NCBI RefSeq assembly: GCF_900113605.1
Contig: NZ_FOPY01000001.1
Coordinates: forward strand, 255,669 to 319,668
Length of the DNA stretch: 64,000 nucleotides
Origin: Modicisalibacter xianhensis
GTDB lineage: Bacteria > Pseudomonadota > Gammaproteobacteria > Pseudomonadales > Halomonadaceae
Direction of reading: 5' to 3'
Part shown: in pieces, positions 10,219 to 19,639 of the stretch
Layout of the letters: each line of letters begins with the position of its first letter
Numbering within the stretch: the first letter of the stretch is position 1
The notes under the pieces: generated by a model
The model's input: only the letters and a program-made list of their open reading frames with translations
Databases searched by the model: none
What the model was told of the DNA's origin: nothing
Translations under genes and position numbers: made by a program

Positions 10219-10431
10219 TTCTTGTTGCCAGAGCGACCCTCGCTGTCAGGAGTCAGGTAACTAACTGCCTTGACATACTGTTATTTGATTAATGGCTTGG
10301 GATAAGAAGCCCTTAAATCAATTAACTGTAATGCAGATGTTTGGAACTTCATCTGCCAACACCTCAACGATGTCGATATCGGCGCGTGGAAAACCGAGTT
10401 TTCCCTCTGTCGCGATCAAGGATGGTTCGAC
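10219..10431 (+). promoter_or_regulatory. Leader/spacer upstream of the Alg8-like synthase
   Basis: 213 bp without a credible gene. It contains a perfect -35 hexamer TTGACA (10270-10275) in an AT-rich patch, but no good -10 at normal spacing, and a GGAACTT (10343-10349) without a matching sigma-E -10. The spacer may carry a promoter that lets the synthase operon be expressed apart from ugd. The synthase ATG is preceded by AAGGA at about 9 nt spacing. Confidence 0.25.
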
Positions 10432-12357
10432 ATGCAGAACTTTCAATCCGATGCCACCCGGGCCAGCTGGGTCACGGAGTTGACGACCTTTCTGTTTGGT
10501 GCAGCGCTGTTGATCGTACTGGTCTTCGAGCTGCCCCCAGAGGTCTTCTCGCCGGAATCCAAGAGCTTCATTCTCGCCATTGGTATTATCGGTGCCTGGC
10601 GATATTCCTGGTGGTTTGTCCAGGCAATACGCTCCGTCTGGTACAACCGCAAGGTCTTTCCCGAACTGCGCGCTCAGGCCGACGCTGTTGGCGCAGTGGA
10701 AAAGCCCGATCATCTTTACGTCCTGTGCACCTCCTTTCGCATCGAGCCGGAAGTGAGCTTTGCCGTCTACGATGCCCTGATAAGGGATGCGCATGCCTAC
10801 GGGGTACCTACGACTATCTTTGCCGCGATCTCCGATCGCAGCGATGTCGACGTCATCGAGCACGTCATGGCCGAGAACGGCTGGCCGACCAACATCGAGA
10901 TCAGCTACATGTTCCAGAAAGGCGACGGCAAGCGTTCGGCCATGGCCGAAGTGCTGCGTGCCATTTCACGCCGCCTGCCGTCTCACCGCTCGCTGCTGGT
11001 CTCGATGGATGGCGACATCCAGATCGAGCCAGGCACCCTGGAGCATTCCCTTTCCTTCTTTCTCGCCAACGATGAGCTGGGCGCACTGACCACCAACAAT
11101 CGGGCCATCGTCAATGGCGGCGATGTCACAAAAGAGTGGTACGACCTGCGCTACGCCCAGCGTCACCTGGTGATGAGCTCGATGTCGATCTCCGAGCGTC
11201 TGCTGGTCCTCACCGGCCGCTACAGCGCTTTCCGCGCCGAACTGGCGACCGACCCCGAATTCATCGAACTGGTCGAAAACGATCATGTAGAGCACTGGCG
11301 CTTCGGCAACTTCAAGTTCCTGTCCGGTGATGACAAGTCGACCTGGTACTGGTTGATGAAGAATCACTGGAAGATGCTCTACATCCCGGATGTCTATGTA
11401 TCCGGCTTCGAGGAACTGCCCGATCGTGATCGCTTCTTCAAATCCACTATCGATCTGATGCGCCGCTGGTTCGGCAACATGCTACGCACCAGCGGTCGGG
11501 CCATTTCTCTTGGCCCCCGCTCCATGGGCATGTTCACATGGTGGAGTCTGGTCGATCAGCGACTATCCATGTGGACGACCCTGATCGGCCCGACCGTGGC
11601 GATTCTGCTGACGCTGTTCGTGCGCCCGTCGTTCATCTTTGCCTATGCCCTGTGGATCATCTTCACCCGCAGCATCGCATCGACCGTACTGGCCATGCAG
11701 CGTGGTCGCTTCAGCCTGCTCTGGGTGCCCCTGCTCTACTACAACCAGATCGGTGGCGCCTTGCTGAAGACTTACGTCAGCTTTCGCTTCAATCGACAGA
11801 AATGGTCCCGTCAAGGCATCTCCGCCGGGGAGCCCAGCGATCCCAAGGCCGCACGCCGCCAGCGGCGCATGGGCCACCTCATCCATGGCGTCTATGCCGG
11901 CACCATGCTGCTGATACTGGCCATCGCTGTCGGTGTCCTGGCACCACCCGACCGAACGGCTCTCGCCGTGCTCAAGGACGAAAGCGGCCTGCTGTCCAGC
12001 GGGGAAGACCTGGATGGCGACAGTTACTGGATCGCACTGACGTTGGCCGATGTGCCCATGGATGGCCACGTTCAGCTACCTGCAGGGAAGATGTTTCTGG
12101 ATGCCACCCTGCCGAAAGAGTTGGCCAAGCTAGAGGCGATACGTGCCGCCAGCATGTCGGGTTATGACGGCAACCGGACCACGACGCTGCTGGTCGACCC
12201 GGCGATTGCCGAGCGACTCCGTGACTCACGCGACCGTCCACTGAGTGACATCGGCAGCATGACGTGTGGACAAGATGATAGCTGCACCCTGGTTACCCAG
12301 GAGCGCCCCATAACGCTGACCAACATGGAAGTGAGGCTTCGTTCCGCCGAGGCGTGA
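10432..12357 (+). CDS. Alg8-like family 2 glycosyltransferase (polyuronate synthase)
   Basis: A 641-residue inner-membrane processive glycosyltransferase related to alginate polymerase Alg8 over about residues 40-460. Landmarks are VFPELR, CTSFRIEPE, GDGKRSAMAEVLRAISR, the DxD-type DGD (193-195), TGRYSAFRA, an acceptor-side END (282-284), LSGDDKSTW, the RW of the LxxRW signature (345-346), and DQRLSMWTTLIG. Hydrophobic segments lie near residues 18-33, 47-65, 383-420, 428-445 and 485-503. Alg8 is about 490 residues. This protein has an extra membrane span and a soluble tail of about 140 residues with a CGQDDSC pair. The neighbouring ugd suggests UDP-GlcA as donor. Confidence 0.88.
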   Translation: MQNFQSDATRASWVTELTTFLFGAALLIVLVFELPPEVFSPESKSFILAIGIIGAWRYSWWFVQAIRSVWYNRKVFPELRAQADAVGAVEKPDHLYVLCTSFRIEPEVSFAVYDALIRDAHAYGVPTTIFAAISDRSDVDVIEHVMAENGWPTNIEISYMFQKGDGKRSAMAEVLRAISRRLPSHRSLLVSMDGDIQIEPGTLEHSLSFFLANDELGALTTNNRAIVNGGDVTKEWYDLRYAQRHLVMSSMSISERLLVLTGRYSAFRAELATDPEFIELVENDHVEHWRFGNFKFLSGDDKSTWYWLMKNHWKMLYIPDVYVSGFEELPDRDRFFKSTIDLMRRWFGNMLRTSGRAISLGPRSMGMFTWWSLVDQRLSMWTTLIGPTVAILLTLFVRPSFIFAYALWIIFTRSIASTVLAMQRGRFSLLWVPLLYYNQIGGALLKTYVSFRFNRQKWSRQGISAGEPSDPKAARRQRRMGHLIHGVYAGTMLLILAIAVGVLAPPDRTALAVLKDESGLLSSGEDLDGDSYWIALTLADVPMDGHVQLPAGKMFLDATLPKELAKLEAIRAASMSGYDGNRTTTLLVDPAIAERLRDSRDRPLSDIGSMTCGQDDSCTLVTQERPITLTNMEVRLRSAEA

Positions 12358-12397
12358 CGACCCCGGGTCAGTCGATACGTAAATGGAGAATGACACT

Positions 12398-14077
12398 ATG
12401 GCCGACGAGCATATCCCCAACGTTGACAATCGTAACGAGCCCACGTTGGGCAACTCACGCAATACGCGCAGTCAACCCGGCACCGGGTCGAACAGTGGCG
12501 TGGGCGGTCAACTGAATCATGAGCGTCGTGACGAGCGCCGTCACGTCCGCATCGATGCCCCTTTCCAGGTCAAGCTGGAAGATGGGCGCAGTCTGCCGGG
12601 CCACGACCTGTCGCTGGGTGGATTCTCGATTCACAGCGACAAGCCCTTCGAAGAAGGCCGTGTCGCGTCCATGTCGTTGCTGCTGATGGCGGGCGCTGCC
12701 GAATTGATCGTGCCTGTCACGGCCCGCGCACTGCGCAACCAGTCCGAGCGCAAGGGCAACAGCCACGAAATCGCCTTCGAAATCGTCAAGATCGACCAGC
12801 GCCATCGCGAGTTGCTGCGCCGGGTCATTCGCTCTCATCTCAGTGGCCGCTATGCGGCCATCGAGGACCTGGTCGAGAAGGAAGACCCCCAGACTCCGCG
12901 CAAGCGAAACACCCGCGCCGCTGCCGCCCAGACGACCAAGCCCAAGAAACCTTGGGGACGCTACTCGCTGCTGATCCTAGCCGGCCTGACTCTCGTCGCC
13001 GTCGCCGCTGCCACTGCCTATCGCAACTTCATGCTCATCGAGCCCAGCTTTGCGGCGGTGACCGCTCCGCGTGTCGACATTCGCGCCCCCGGGCCCGGCA
13101 TTCTTGCCGAGCATGACCTGCAGGCCGGTGACAAGGTCACGCGCGACCAGAAGCTGACCGAAGTCAACAACAGCGACCTGCAGACCCAGCTGATCTTGGC
13201 CAAGGCATCGTATACCTACAACCAGCAGCTGATCGAGAACATGCGCGAGGCGATCGAGGCACCTGGCGACAGCAATGTCACCATGCCCGAGTCGACGAGC
13301 CCATCCGGCGGCGAGCCCTCCAGCTATGAAAGCGTGTCGCCGGAAGTCGCTCGGGCCCGTATCGAGCAGTTCGAGACAGCCCGCGACTTCGAAAGTTCGC
13401 GTATCGATGCCCTGGAAGCCCGCGTTGCCGCCAACACCATCTACAGCCCCTGCGATTGCCAGGTGGCCTGGGCACTCAGTAGTGCCGGCGGGACCTGGAT
13501 CAACGAAAGCGAACGCATCATGACACTGTTGCGCACCGGCCCCAACGATGTCATGGCGGAAGCGCTGGTACACATGAGCGACATCGCCCGGATCGAACCG
13601 CACCAGAAGGCCTACATCGCCCTGCCCAACGCCTCCGAGCCCATCGAGGCCACGGTGCGTACCATCGCTCTGGACGTGGAAAGCCAACCGCGTGCCGGTT
13701 TCCCCAAATGGGTACGTCAACAGCAGAACGTCGCCAGTGTCCTGCTGGTGCCCGAGGAACCGCTTCCTGCCAGTGCCGTCGGTGTCCCCGTCGATGTGCG
13801 CTTCTCCGAAGTTCCCCTGGTCGATGCTACGGCGGAATGGGTTTGGCAGGGTGGTCGCGCCATCTACCAGCAGGCAACGGACCTGATCGAGGCCGTGTTG
13901 CCTGGCGATAGTTCCACTTCCGGCACCCAGGTCAGCGAGACCACCGAAACCGCTCAATCCTCCGGCGAGTCAGTCATACCCAGTGATGGTAATGCCCAGG
14001 CCGGAAGTGCAACGACCGTTACGGCGCGCAAGGACGAGAGCGTCGAAAACGACACCACGACACTGAGCGAGACCTGA
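12398..14077 (+). CDS. Alg44-like c-di-GMP receptor/co-polymerase (PilZ + HlyD-like)
   Basis: 559 residues. The N-terminal PilZ domain has overlapping RxxxR motifs (R43-R48) and DLSLGG (70-75), the c-di-GMP-binding signature. A single membrane span (about 188-208) is followed by a periplasmic HlyD/membrane-fusion region, with a barrel-sandwich beginning APGPGILAEHDLQAGD, a coiled-coil-like insert and a second half from YSPCDCQVAW. The tail is Ser/Thr-rich. This is the Alg44 architecture, in which c-di-GMP binding switches on the partner Alg8. The start at 12398 is chosen because GGAGA (12386-12390) sits 7 nt upstream; the ATG at 12383 overlaps it. It follows the synthase by 40 bp. Confidence 0.9.
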   Translation: MADEHIPNVDNRNEPTLGNSRNTRSQPGTGSNSGVGGQLNHERRDERRHVRIDAPFQVKLEDGRSLPGHDLSLGGFSIHSDKPFEEGRVASMSLLLMAGAAELIVPVTARALRNQSERKGNSHEIAFEIVKIDQRHRELLRRVIRSHLSGRYAAIEDLVEKEDPQTPRKRNTRAAAAQTTKPKKPWGRYSLLILAGLTLVAVAAATAYRNFMLIEPSFAAVTAPRVDIRAPGPGILAEHDLQAGDKVTRDQKLTEVNNSDLQTQLILAKASYTYNQQLIENMREAIEAPGDSNVTMPESTSPSGGEPSSYESVSPEVARARIEQFETARDFESSRIDALEARVAANTIYSPCDCQVAWALSSAGGTWINESERIMTLLRTGPNDVMAEALVHMSDIARIEPHQKAYIALPNASEPIEATVRTIALDVESQPRAGFPKWVRQQQNVASVLLVPEEPLPASAVGVPVDVRFSEVPLVDATAEWVWQGGRAIYQQATDLIEAVLPGDSSTSGTQVSETTETAQSSGESVIPSDGNAQAGSATTVTARKDESVENDTTTLSET

Positions 14078-14123
14078 GCGTCGTCGCCAGGACGTCCGTT
14101 AGAGACACAGCTAGGAGTTCGAC

Positions 14124-15059
14124 ATGTCGACACTGCACGCTGACTACCAACTTATCGACTCGACTCGCCAAGGATCGACGCGTCGGGTTTCCCTCAAGGT
14201 ACTGGCCGCGAGTCTTCTCGCGGCATCTCCCCTGCTCTCGCAAGCAGACGAAGGCAACAAGGACGACAAGATCCAGCTTTCCACGCCTCAGGTCGCTGCC
14301 TGCTCCATGCGCTATGACCTGGTGGCCGATCTTGCGCCACCGTCTTACGCCCGTGATGGCAAGGAGGCCGTGCGCCTCGGCTACGGTACCAATGACGACT
14401 GGGGCACCGAAAAGAACGTCGAGGTGATTTCCCCCCAGGAAGCCGGACTGGGAGAAACGGCGCTGCGAGTTCATTACCCTGAAGGCACATCGGCGCCCAG
14501 CGACCAGGGAGAAGGAGGCGCCGGGTTCTACGCGACGATCGGCGAGTTGCACCGCGCCGAGCGTGCCTGCCTGCAATACAAGGTGCGCTTCGAACCAGGG
14601 TTCGATTTCGTCAAAGGCGGGAAACTGCCCGGCCTGTACGGCGGCAACGCCCCAAGCGGCGGCGACGAGGTCAACGGCGAAAAAGGCTTTTCCATGCGTT
14701 TCATGTGGCGTGAGGATGGCAAGGGCGAGCTCTACGAATATGTCGTGAAGGACGAGGAATATGGCCAGTCGGTGGGGCGTGGCCGCTGGACCTTTCCGAC
14801 CGGCGAATGGGTCACCGTCGAACAGGAAATCATCCTCAATGATCCCGGTCGGGATAACGGTGTCGCCCGGGTCTGGATCGATGGCGAGCCGGTCCTCGAG
14901 CAGCACAACATCATCTACCGTCGTGATGACGACATTTATGTCGATGGCCTGATGTTCTCGACCTTCTTCGGTGGTCACGGCAAGGGGTGGCGCACCCCCA
15001 AGGATCAGGTGGCCGACTTTGCCGACTTCCGCTTCTACCGGCAGCGAGGCAATACCTGA
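14124..15059 (+). CDS. Secreted polysaccharide lyase-like protein (PL14/PL20 type)
   Basis: 311 residues with an N-terminal signal peptide containing a twin-arginine-like TRRVSLK before a hydrophobic core ending near SQA (about residue 40). The mature part looks like a jelly-roll lyase: QYKVRFEPGFDFVKGGKLPGLYGG, RFMWREDGKGELYEYV and FSTFFGGHGKGW resemble PL14-type domains, with PL20 glucuronan lyases the nearest alternative. It probably trims or clears polymer in the periplasm or outside. Its family has alginate- and glucuronan-cleaving members, so substrate is unproven. RBS TAGGAG precedes the ATG. Confidence 0.7.
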   Translation: MSTLHADYQLIDSTRQGSTRRVSLKVLAASLLAASPLLSQADEGNKDDKIQLSTPQVAACSMRYDLVADLAPPSYARDGKEAVRLGYGTNDDWGTEKNVEVISPQEAGLGETALRVHYPEGTSAPSDQGEGGAGFYATIGELHRAERACLQYKVRFEPGFDFVKGGKLPGLYGGNAPSGGDEVNGEKGFSMRFMWREDGKGELYEYVVKDEEYGQSVGRGRWTFPTGEWVTVEQEIILNDPGRDNGVARVWIDGEPVLEQHNIIYRRDDDIYVDGLMFSTFFGGHGKGWRTPKDQVADFADFRFYRQRGNT

Positions 15060-15103
15060 ACGAACATTAGCGCACGCCATACACCTAAAATAAAGAATTC
15101 GCC

Positions 15104-16333
15104 ATGACATTACGTACGCAGAACACCGGCCGCGGCCTGGTGATGGGATTGTTGTTTCTCGTCGGCATCACACCGGCCTGGAGCATGACATACGAAGAGC
15201 GCCAGCAATTGGATCTTTCTGCCTATACGGTCACGGATCCCGATGCATCGTACTTCGATGTACCACAACGCATGGCGCTGTTGGAGGACACGGAAAACCC
15301 GTTACTGATGCAGCACGCTCACGAACTCTCCTATGGCGTCAGTTGCCAGCAGATGCTGGAAATTCCGCCACTCGAGAAGAAAATTCGCATACCGGGCTTT
15401 TATCCCAGCCCGGACGAGTGGCGGTTTGCCGTCAAGCCGCTCACTGAGTTCGAGGATGTGGTATCCCGCCTGGCCGGCACCTACGTGGCAACGGGGGATG
15501 ACTACTATGCACAGTGTCTGGTCAAGTTCCTCGACCACTGGGCCGAGTCCGATGCCCTGATGGATTTCTTCTACACCTGGCAGCAGCCACAGGCCTGGTT
15601 CTCGACCGAGTCCATGCTCTTCTCGGCAGCTATGGCCTACTCGGTGGTTCGCCCTTCAGTCGAAGGAATGGACAGCGAAATCCAGCGCATCGACGACTGG
15701 CTCAGTCGCCTTGCCTACCAGCACTCGGCCATCCCCGGTCACAACAGCAGCTGTTGCAACAACCACTTTTACCGGCGTGCCCTGTACGCCACGATGGTGG
15801 GCGTACTCACCGATGACGATGAACTGTTCCGCTTCGGTGTCAGTGCAATCTATTCGGCACTCAGCGACATGACACCGGAAGGTGCCTTTCCCCTGGAAAT
15901 GCAGCGCGGACGTCGGGCCAGCCATTACCAGAACTACGCCCTGCTCTACCTGATCCCCAACCTGCAGATCATTGCACGCCAGGGCTATGACGTGTTCGAC
16001 CTGGAGATCAATGGTCACACCATCCACGATGCGGTCGATTTTGCCCTGGATACGTTCGAGGACCCATCAGCCCTCGGCGACATGGCACCGCACGAGCAGT
16101 ACAAGGGATTCTTCCAGGACGACCAGTACTTCGCCTGGATGGAAATGTACCAGTCGCGCTTCCACGATCCGAGGATCGCCGAGTTCATCACGCCTTACCG
16201 GCCAATCTACAACCGGGGTACTGGGGGCTACGTGACGCTTCATTTCATGGATCCGCAGGCCCAGTGGCACGAAACACTGCAGGACCGCAGGGAAGAACAA
16301 AAAGAACGTATCTGGAAGAAAACGGCACATTGA
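15104..16333 (+). CDS. AlgL-like periplasmic uronate lyase (PL5), copy 1
   Basis: 409 residues with a signal peptide (hydrophobic 11-26, cleavage near AWS). It resembles alginate lyase AlgL: NNH (219-221), R268 and Y275 in RGRRASHYQNYAL fall at the same spacing (47 and 7) as the AlgL catalytic His202, Arg249 and Tyr256. The AlgL SKYEGSD segment carrying Lys66 is not recognisable; IRIPGFYPSP stands at about that place. It is a close paralogue of the next gene. In alginate systems AlgL clears stray polymer from the periplasm; a similar role is likely here. The predicted ribosome-binding site is weak. Confidence 0.82.
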   Translation: MTLRTQNTGRGLVMGLLFLVGITPAWSMTYEERQQLDLSAYTVTDPDASYFDVPQRMALLEDTENPLLMQHAHELSYGVSCQQMLEIPPLEKKIRIPGFYPSPDEWRFAVKPLTEFEDVVSRLAGTYVATGDDYYAQCLVKFLDHWAESDALMDFFYTWQQPQAWFSTESMLFSAAMAYSVVRPSVEGMDSEIQRIDDWLSRLAYQHSAIPGHNSSCCNNHFYRRALYATMVGVLTDDDELFRFGVSAIYSALSDMTPEGAFPLEMQRGRRASHYQNYALLYLIPNLQIIARQGYDVFDLEINGHTIHDAVDFALDTFEDPSALGDMAPHEQYKGFFQDDQYFAWMEMYQSRFHDPRIAEFITPYRPIYNRGTGGYVTLHFMDPQAQWHETLQDRREEQKERIWKKTAH

Positions 16334-16405
16334 CCAGCCGCCAGGACGTAACCAGGGAACTGTCGCCACATGATTTCAATCCACATCTGACTACGGTAGA
16401 TAGTG

Positions 16406-17644
16406 ATGTCTTTGCCAAATGGACTTAGCAATACACTCAAAGGCATGAGCCGACTGCTCGTGGCATGCCTCGCCCTGGCGGCAACCGAGGCCATGGCCAT
16501 GTCACTGGAAGAACGCCGGGCGCTCGATCTCTCCGAGTATACGGTGACGGATCCCGACGCTTCCTACTTCGACGTGCACGAGCGCATGGCGTTGCTCAAC
16601 CAGACGGATAATGCCCTTCTCTTGCAACAGTCAGCGCAATTGGAGAGCGGTCCGAGTTGCCGGGAATTGCTCGCCATTCCCCCTCTGGACGATCAGATCC
16701 GCGTACCAGGCTTCTATCCGAACCCCAAGGAGTGGCGAGTCGTTTCACGCCCCATGTTCCAGTTCGAGGATACCGTCGCCAAGCTTGCAGGCTCCTACGT
16801 TGCCAGTGAGGACATCTATTATGCCGAATGCCTGGTCAAGTTCCTCGATCATTGGGCCACGTCCGACGCCTTGATGGACTTCTATTTCGAGACCTCCCAG
16901 CCTCAGGCCTGGTTCGCGACGGAATCGATGATCTTCGCTGCCGCCATGGCCTACTCCATTGTACGACCGGACATCGAAGGCATGGACGAAGAAATCGCGC
17001 ATGTCGATGATTGGCTGAATCGCCTGGCCCACCAGCACGCCGATATTCCCGGCTTGCCGGAGAACACGTGCTGCAACAACCACTTCTATCGGCGGGCGCT
17101 ATACGCAACCTCGGTCGGCATCCTGACCCAGGACAACGAACTCTTTCGCTTCGGCGTGAGCGCCATCTACTCGGCGCTCAGCGACCTGACACCGGAAGGC
17201 GCGTTTCGGCTGGAGATGAAACGCGGACGCCGGGCCAGCCACTACCAGAACTACGCCCTGCTCTACCTGATTCCCAACATGCAACTCATTGCCCGTCAGG
17301 GCTATGACATCTACGACCTGGAGATCGATGGCCACACCATCCACGATGCAGTCAGCTTCGCGCTGGATATCTTCGAGGACCCCACCCAACTCGGCGACAT
17401 GGCTCCACAAGAGCAGTACCGGGGGTTTTTCCAGGATGACCAGTATTTTTCCTGGATGGAAATCTACCAGTCACGCTTCGACGAGCCACGTATCGCCAAG
17501 TTCCTGAAACCGCTCCGTCCCGTGTTCAACCGTGGCGCTGGTGGCTATGTCACGCTGTATTACATGGACCCCGACGATCAGCAACACCAAGTCATAAAAG
17601 AGACTGAAGAGCGCATGGCCGAACTGCAGGACATGTCCGAGTGA
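16406..17644 (+). CDS. AlgL-like periplasmic uronate lyase (PL5), copy 2
   Basis: 412 residues with signal peptide (hydrophobic 16-26, cleavage near AMA). It is aligned almost without gaps to the preceding gene, sharing long identical stretches such as YTVTDPDASYFDV, LVKFLDHWA, CCNNHFYRRALYAT and RGRRASHYQNYALLYLIPN. Putative catalytic residues H226, R273 and Y280 keep the AlgL spacing. The tandem arrangement indicates gene duplication with divergence. The ATG at 16406 is used; a GTG directly before it is also possible. Different specificity or timing of the two copies is speculation. Confidence 0.82.
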   Translation: MSLPNGLSNTLKGMSRLLVACLALAATEAMAMSLEERRALDLSEYTVTDPDASYFDVHERMALLNQTDNALLLQQSAQLESGPSCRELLAIPPLDDQIRVPGFYPNPKEWRVVSRPMFQFEDTVAKLAGSYVASEDIYYAECLVKFLDHWATSDALMDFYFETSQPQAWFATESMIFAAAMAYSIVRPDIEGMDEEIAHVDDWLNRLAHQHADIPGLPENTCCNNHFYRRALYATSVGILTQDNELFRFGVSAIYSALSDLTPEGAFRLEMKRGRRASHYQNYALLYLIPNMQLIARQGYDIYDLEIDGHTIHDAVSFALDIFEDPTQLGDMAPQEQYRGFFQDDQYFSWMEIYQSRFDEPRIAKFLKPLRPVFNRGAGGYVTLYYMDPDDQQHQVIKETEERMAELQDMSE

Positions 17645-17693
17645 CAGGCCGGCACAGACTGGCCCGATTGACCCGCATAGGAGGGCGTACTTA

Positions 17694-19583
17694 ATGACTG
17701 TCAGTGCTACGTCGAGCCAGTCCCTGCGGCGTGCACGAGCCTGTCAAGGCCTGCTCGCTGCCACCTCGCTGATGTTACTGGGTGGCTGTGCCATGGAGCG
17801 CGGCCATTCCTTGGCGCTGGATAGCGCCATCGATCCCGCCTATCAGGACTGGTTCGATGGGGGAGCCCCCGCAGACATGGACTCCATGGACTGGGGGCGT
17901 ATCGACTTTGCCCGCCAGGCCGCAGAGTCAGGCAATGCCCAACGCGCCAAGGGGTTGCTTGCCTCGCTGATGAATGAAGGTTTTCCGCCGGCCTACTACG
18001 AAATGGGCAAGCTGTACGAAGAGGGGCTGGGCATGGCCCCGGACCCGGCCGAGGCAGCCAGATACTATGGGCAGGCGCTACGCCGCCCCTCCCCCATTCT
18101 CGGTAATGCCTCCCTGCGTCTTGGTCGCCTCTATCGTGACGGACGCGGCGTCGACCGGAACGAGTCGCTCGCCTACCAGCTCTTTCGTCAGGCGGTTGCC
18201 GAGGATACCGGCCCTAATGCCCAGGTCGCGCTCGCCGAGATGCTCGTCGAGGGGCGCGGTACGTCACGCAGTACCCAGCGCGCCTCGGTGCTATATTCCC
18301 AGGCAGCGGCTCAGGGCGACGGGCAGGCCCTGCAGGCCTTGGCCGAGGCGCATGCCCCAGGTGGCTGGTTGGCACGCGATGTGTCTCTCGCCAATGACTA
18401 CGCCGAGCGCTACGCCAGAACACTCGAGAGGCAGGCTCACCAGGGCGATGCGGATGCCATGGCAGCCTTGGCCAGGCTGTATGAGCGGGACGGCTTGCTG
18501 GGACCGCAACCAGATCAACACCGACATTGGCTGATGAGAGCGGCACAGGCCGGCCATGTCGGCTCGATGGGCACAGCTGGAGACATCCTGCTCGAGGAAG
18601 GCCAAACGGACCAAGGGTTGGCCATGTTGCGTCAGGCCGCCCAGGCAGGCGATATCTATGCCATGCGGGACCTGGGCGAAGCACAACTGCAACGTGACCC
18701 CGAACAGGCCAGGTACTGGTTGTCGAACGCAGCCGATCGGGGCTCCGTGAACGCGGCAGCGACGCTGGGCCGGGCCTATCGACACGGCACCGGGCTCGGG
18801 ATCGACAAGGCTAGCGCTGCCCGCTGGCTGGCTCGGGCCACGCAGGGTGGGCACGCCGGCGCGGCCGCCGAGCTGGGCCGCATGTATCTGGCCGGCGAGG
18901 GTGTCGAAAGGAGCCCGTCCCAGGGCGCCGAATATCTCCAGATAGCAGCCGAGCGAGGGCATGAAGGCGCCCGTGCCGACCTTGGCGAACTGCTGCTGAC
19001 CGGCACGGGACTTCCTGCCGACCCCGACAGGGCCATCCCGCTGCTCAAGGCTGCCGCGCAGTCAGGACACACCGGTGCGGCTCGCCTGCTGGGCAAAGCC
19101 TATCTCGAAGGCACCGGTGTCGCCCAGGACCCTCAGCAGGCCAGGCAGTGGCTGTCCCAGGCCGCCGACGGCGGACACATCCCCTCCCGCTATCGACTAG
19201 GCTATGCCTATCTGTTCGGGGAGAACGGCTTCACGCAGGACGTGCAGCGTGGCGAGCGTCTTCTTCTTGACGCCGCCAAGCAGGGCCACGCCGGTGCCCA
19301 GGTCGCCTTGGGCCGGGAATACCTCAAGGGCGAACTCCTCACCAAGGATCGCCAGCAAGGCGCCGAACTACTCTATCAGGCAGCCCAGCAGGGCCATCCC
19401 TCGGCTCGCTTGGCACTGGCCAAGGCCTATCTCTGGGCCAATGGCCTCGAAGATGCCAACCAGCAGCAGGCATTGCTATGGCTGGATACCGTGCTCGACA
19501 GCGGTAGCCAGTTTGCACTGGACACCATGCGCCAATTATTGACCAAGGCGAATGACGAGGCAGTGGCAAACGCCATGCTTTGA
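17694..19583 (+). CDS. Sel1-repeat lipoprotein, AlgK-like (copy 1)
   Basis: 629 residues. A lipoprotein signal ends in LMLLGGC (Cys32), so the mature protein is lipid-anchored, probably at the outer membrane. The rest is built of some fifteen Sel1/TPR-like repeats of about 36 residues (patterns such as AxxLGRxYxxGxGV...A..WL..AA..G). AlgK of the alginate exporter has the same construction and links the inner-membrane synthase to the outer-membrane porin. A shared N-terminal block, DWFDGGAPADMDSMDWGR, shows it is a paralogue of the next gene. A strong RBS (AGGAGG) lies 9 nt before the ATG. Confidence 0.8.
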   Translation: MTVSATSSQSLRRARACQGLLAATSLMLLGGCAMERGHSLALDSAIDPAYQDWFDGGAPADMDSMDWGRIDFARQAAESGNAQRAKGLLASLMNEGFPPAYYEMGKLYEEGLGMAPDPAEAARYYGQALRRPSPILGNASLRLGRLYRDGRGVDRNESLAYQLFRQAVAEDTGPNAQVALAEMLVEGRGTSRSTQRASVLYSQAAAQGDGQALQALAEAHAPGGWLARDVSLANDYAERYARTLERQAHQGDADAMAALARLYERDGLLGPQPDQHRHWLMRAAQAGHVGSMGTAGDILLEEGQTDQGLAMLRQAAQAGDIYAMRDLGEAQLQRDPEQARYWLSNAADRGSVNAAATLGRAYRHGTGLGIDKASAARWLARATQGGHAGAAAELGRMYLAGEGVERSPSQGAEYLQIAAERGHEGARADLGELLLTGTGLPADPDRAIPLLKAAAQSGHTGAARLLGKAYLEGTGVAQDPQQARQWLSQAADGGHIPSRYRLGYAYLFGENGFTQDVQRGERLLLDAAKQGHAGAQVALGREYLKGELLTKDRQQGAELLYQAAQQGHPSARLALAKAYLWANGLEDANQQQALLWLDTVLDSGSQFALDTMRQLLTKANDEAVANAML

Positions 19584-19639
19584 GTGGACGGGCAAGGAAA
19601 GCCAGTCCTCGTATCGCTTTGCACCAGGAGAAGACAGTG

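Noticed and set aside
10343-10349. GGAACTT as an AlgU/RpoE -35 for the synthase gene
   Set aside because: No matching -10 at 15-17 nt; only the -35 half is present, so it was not called.
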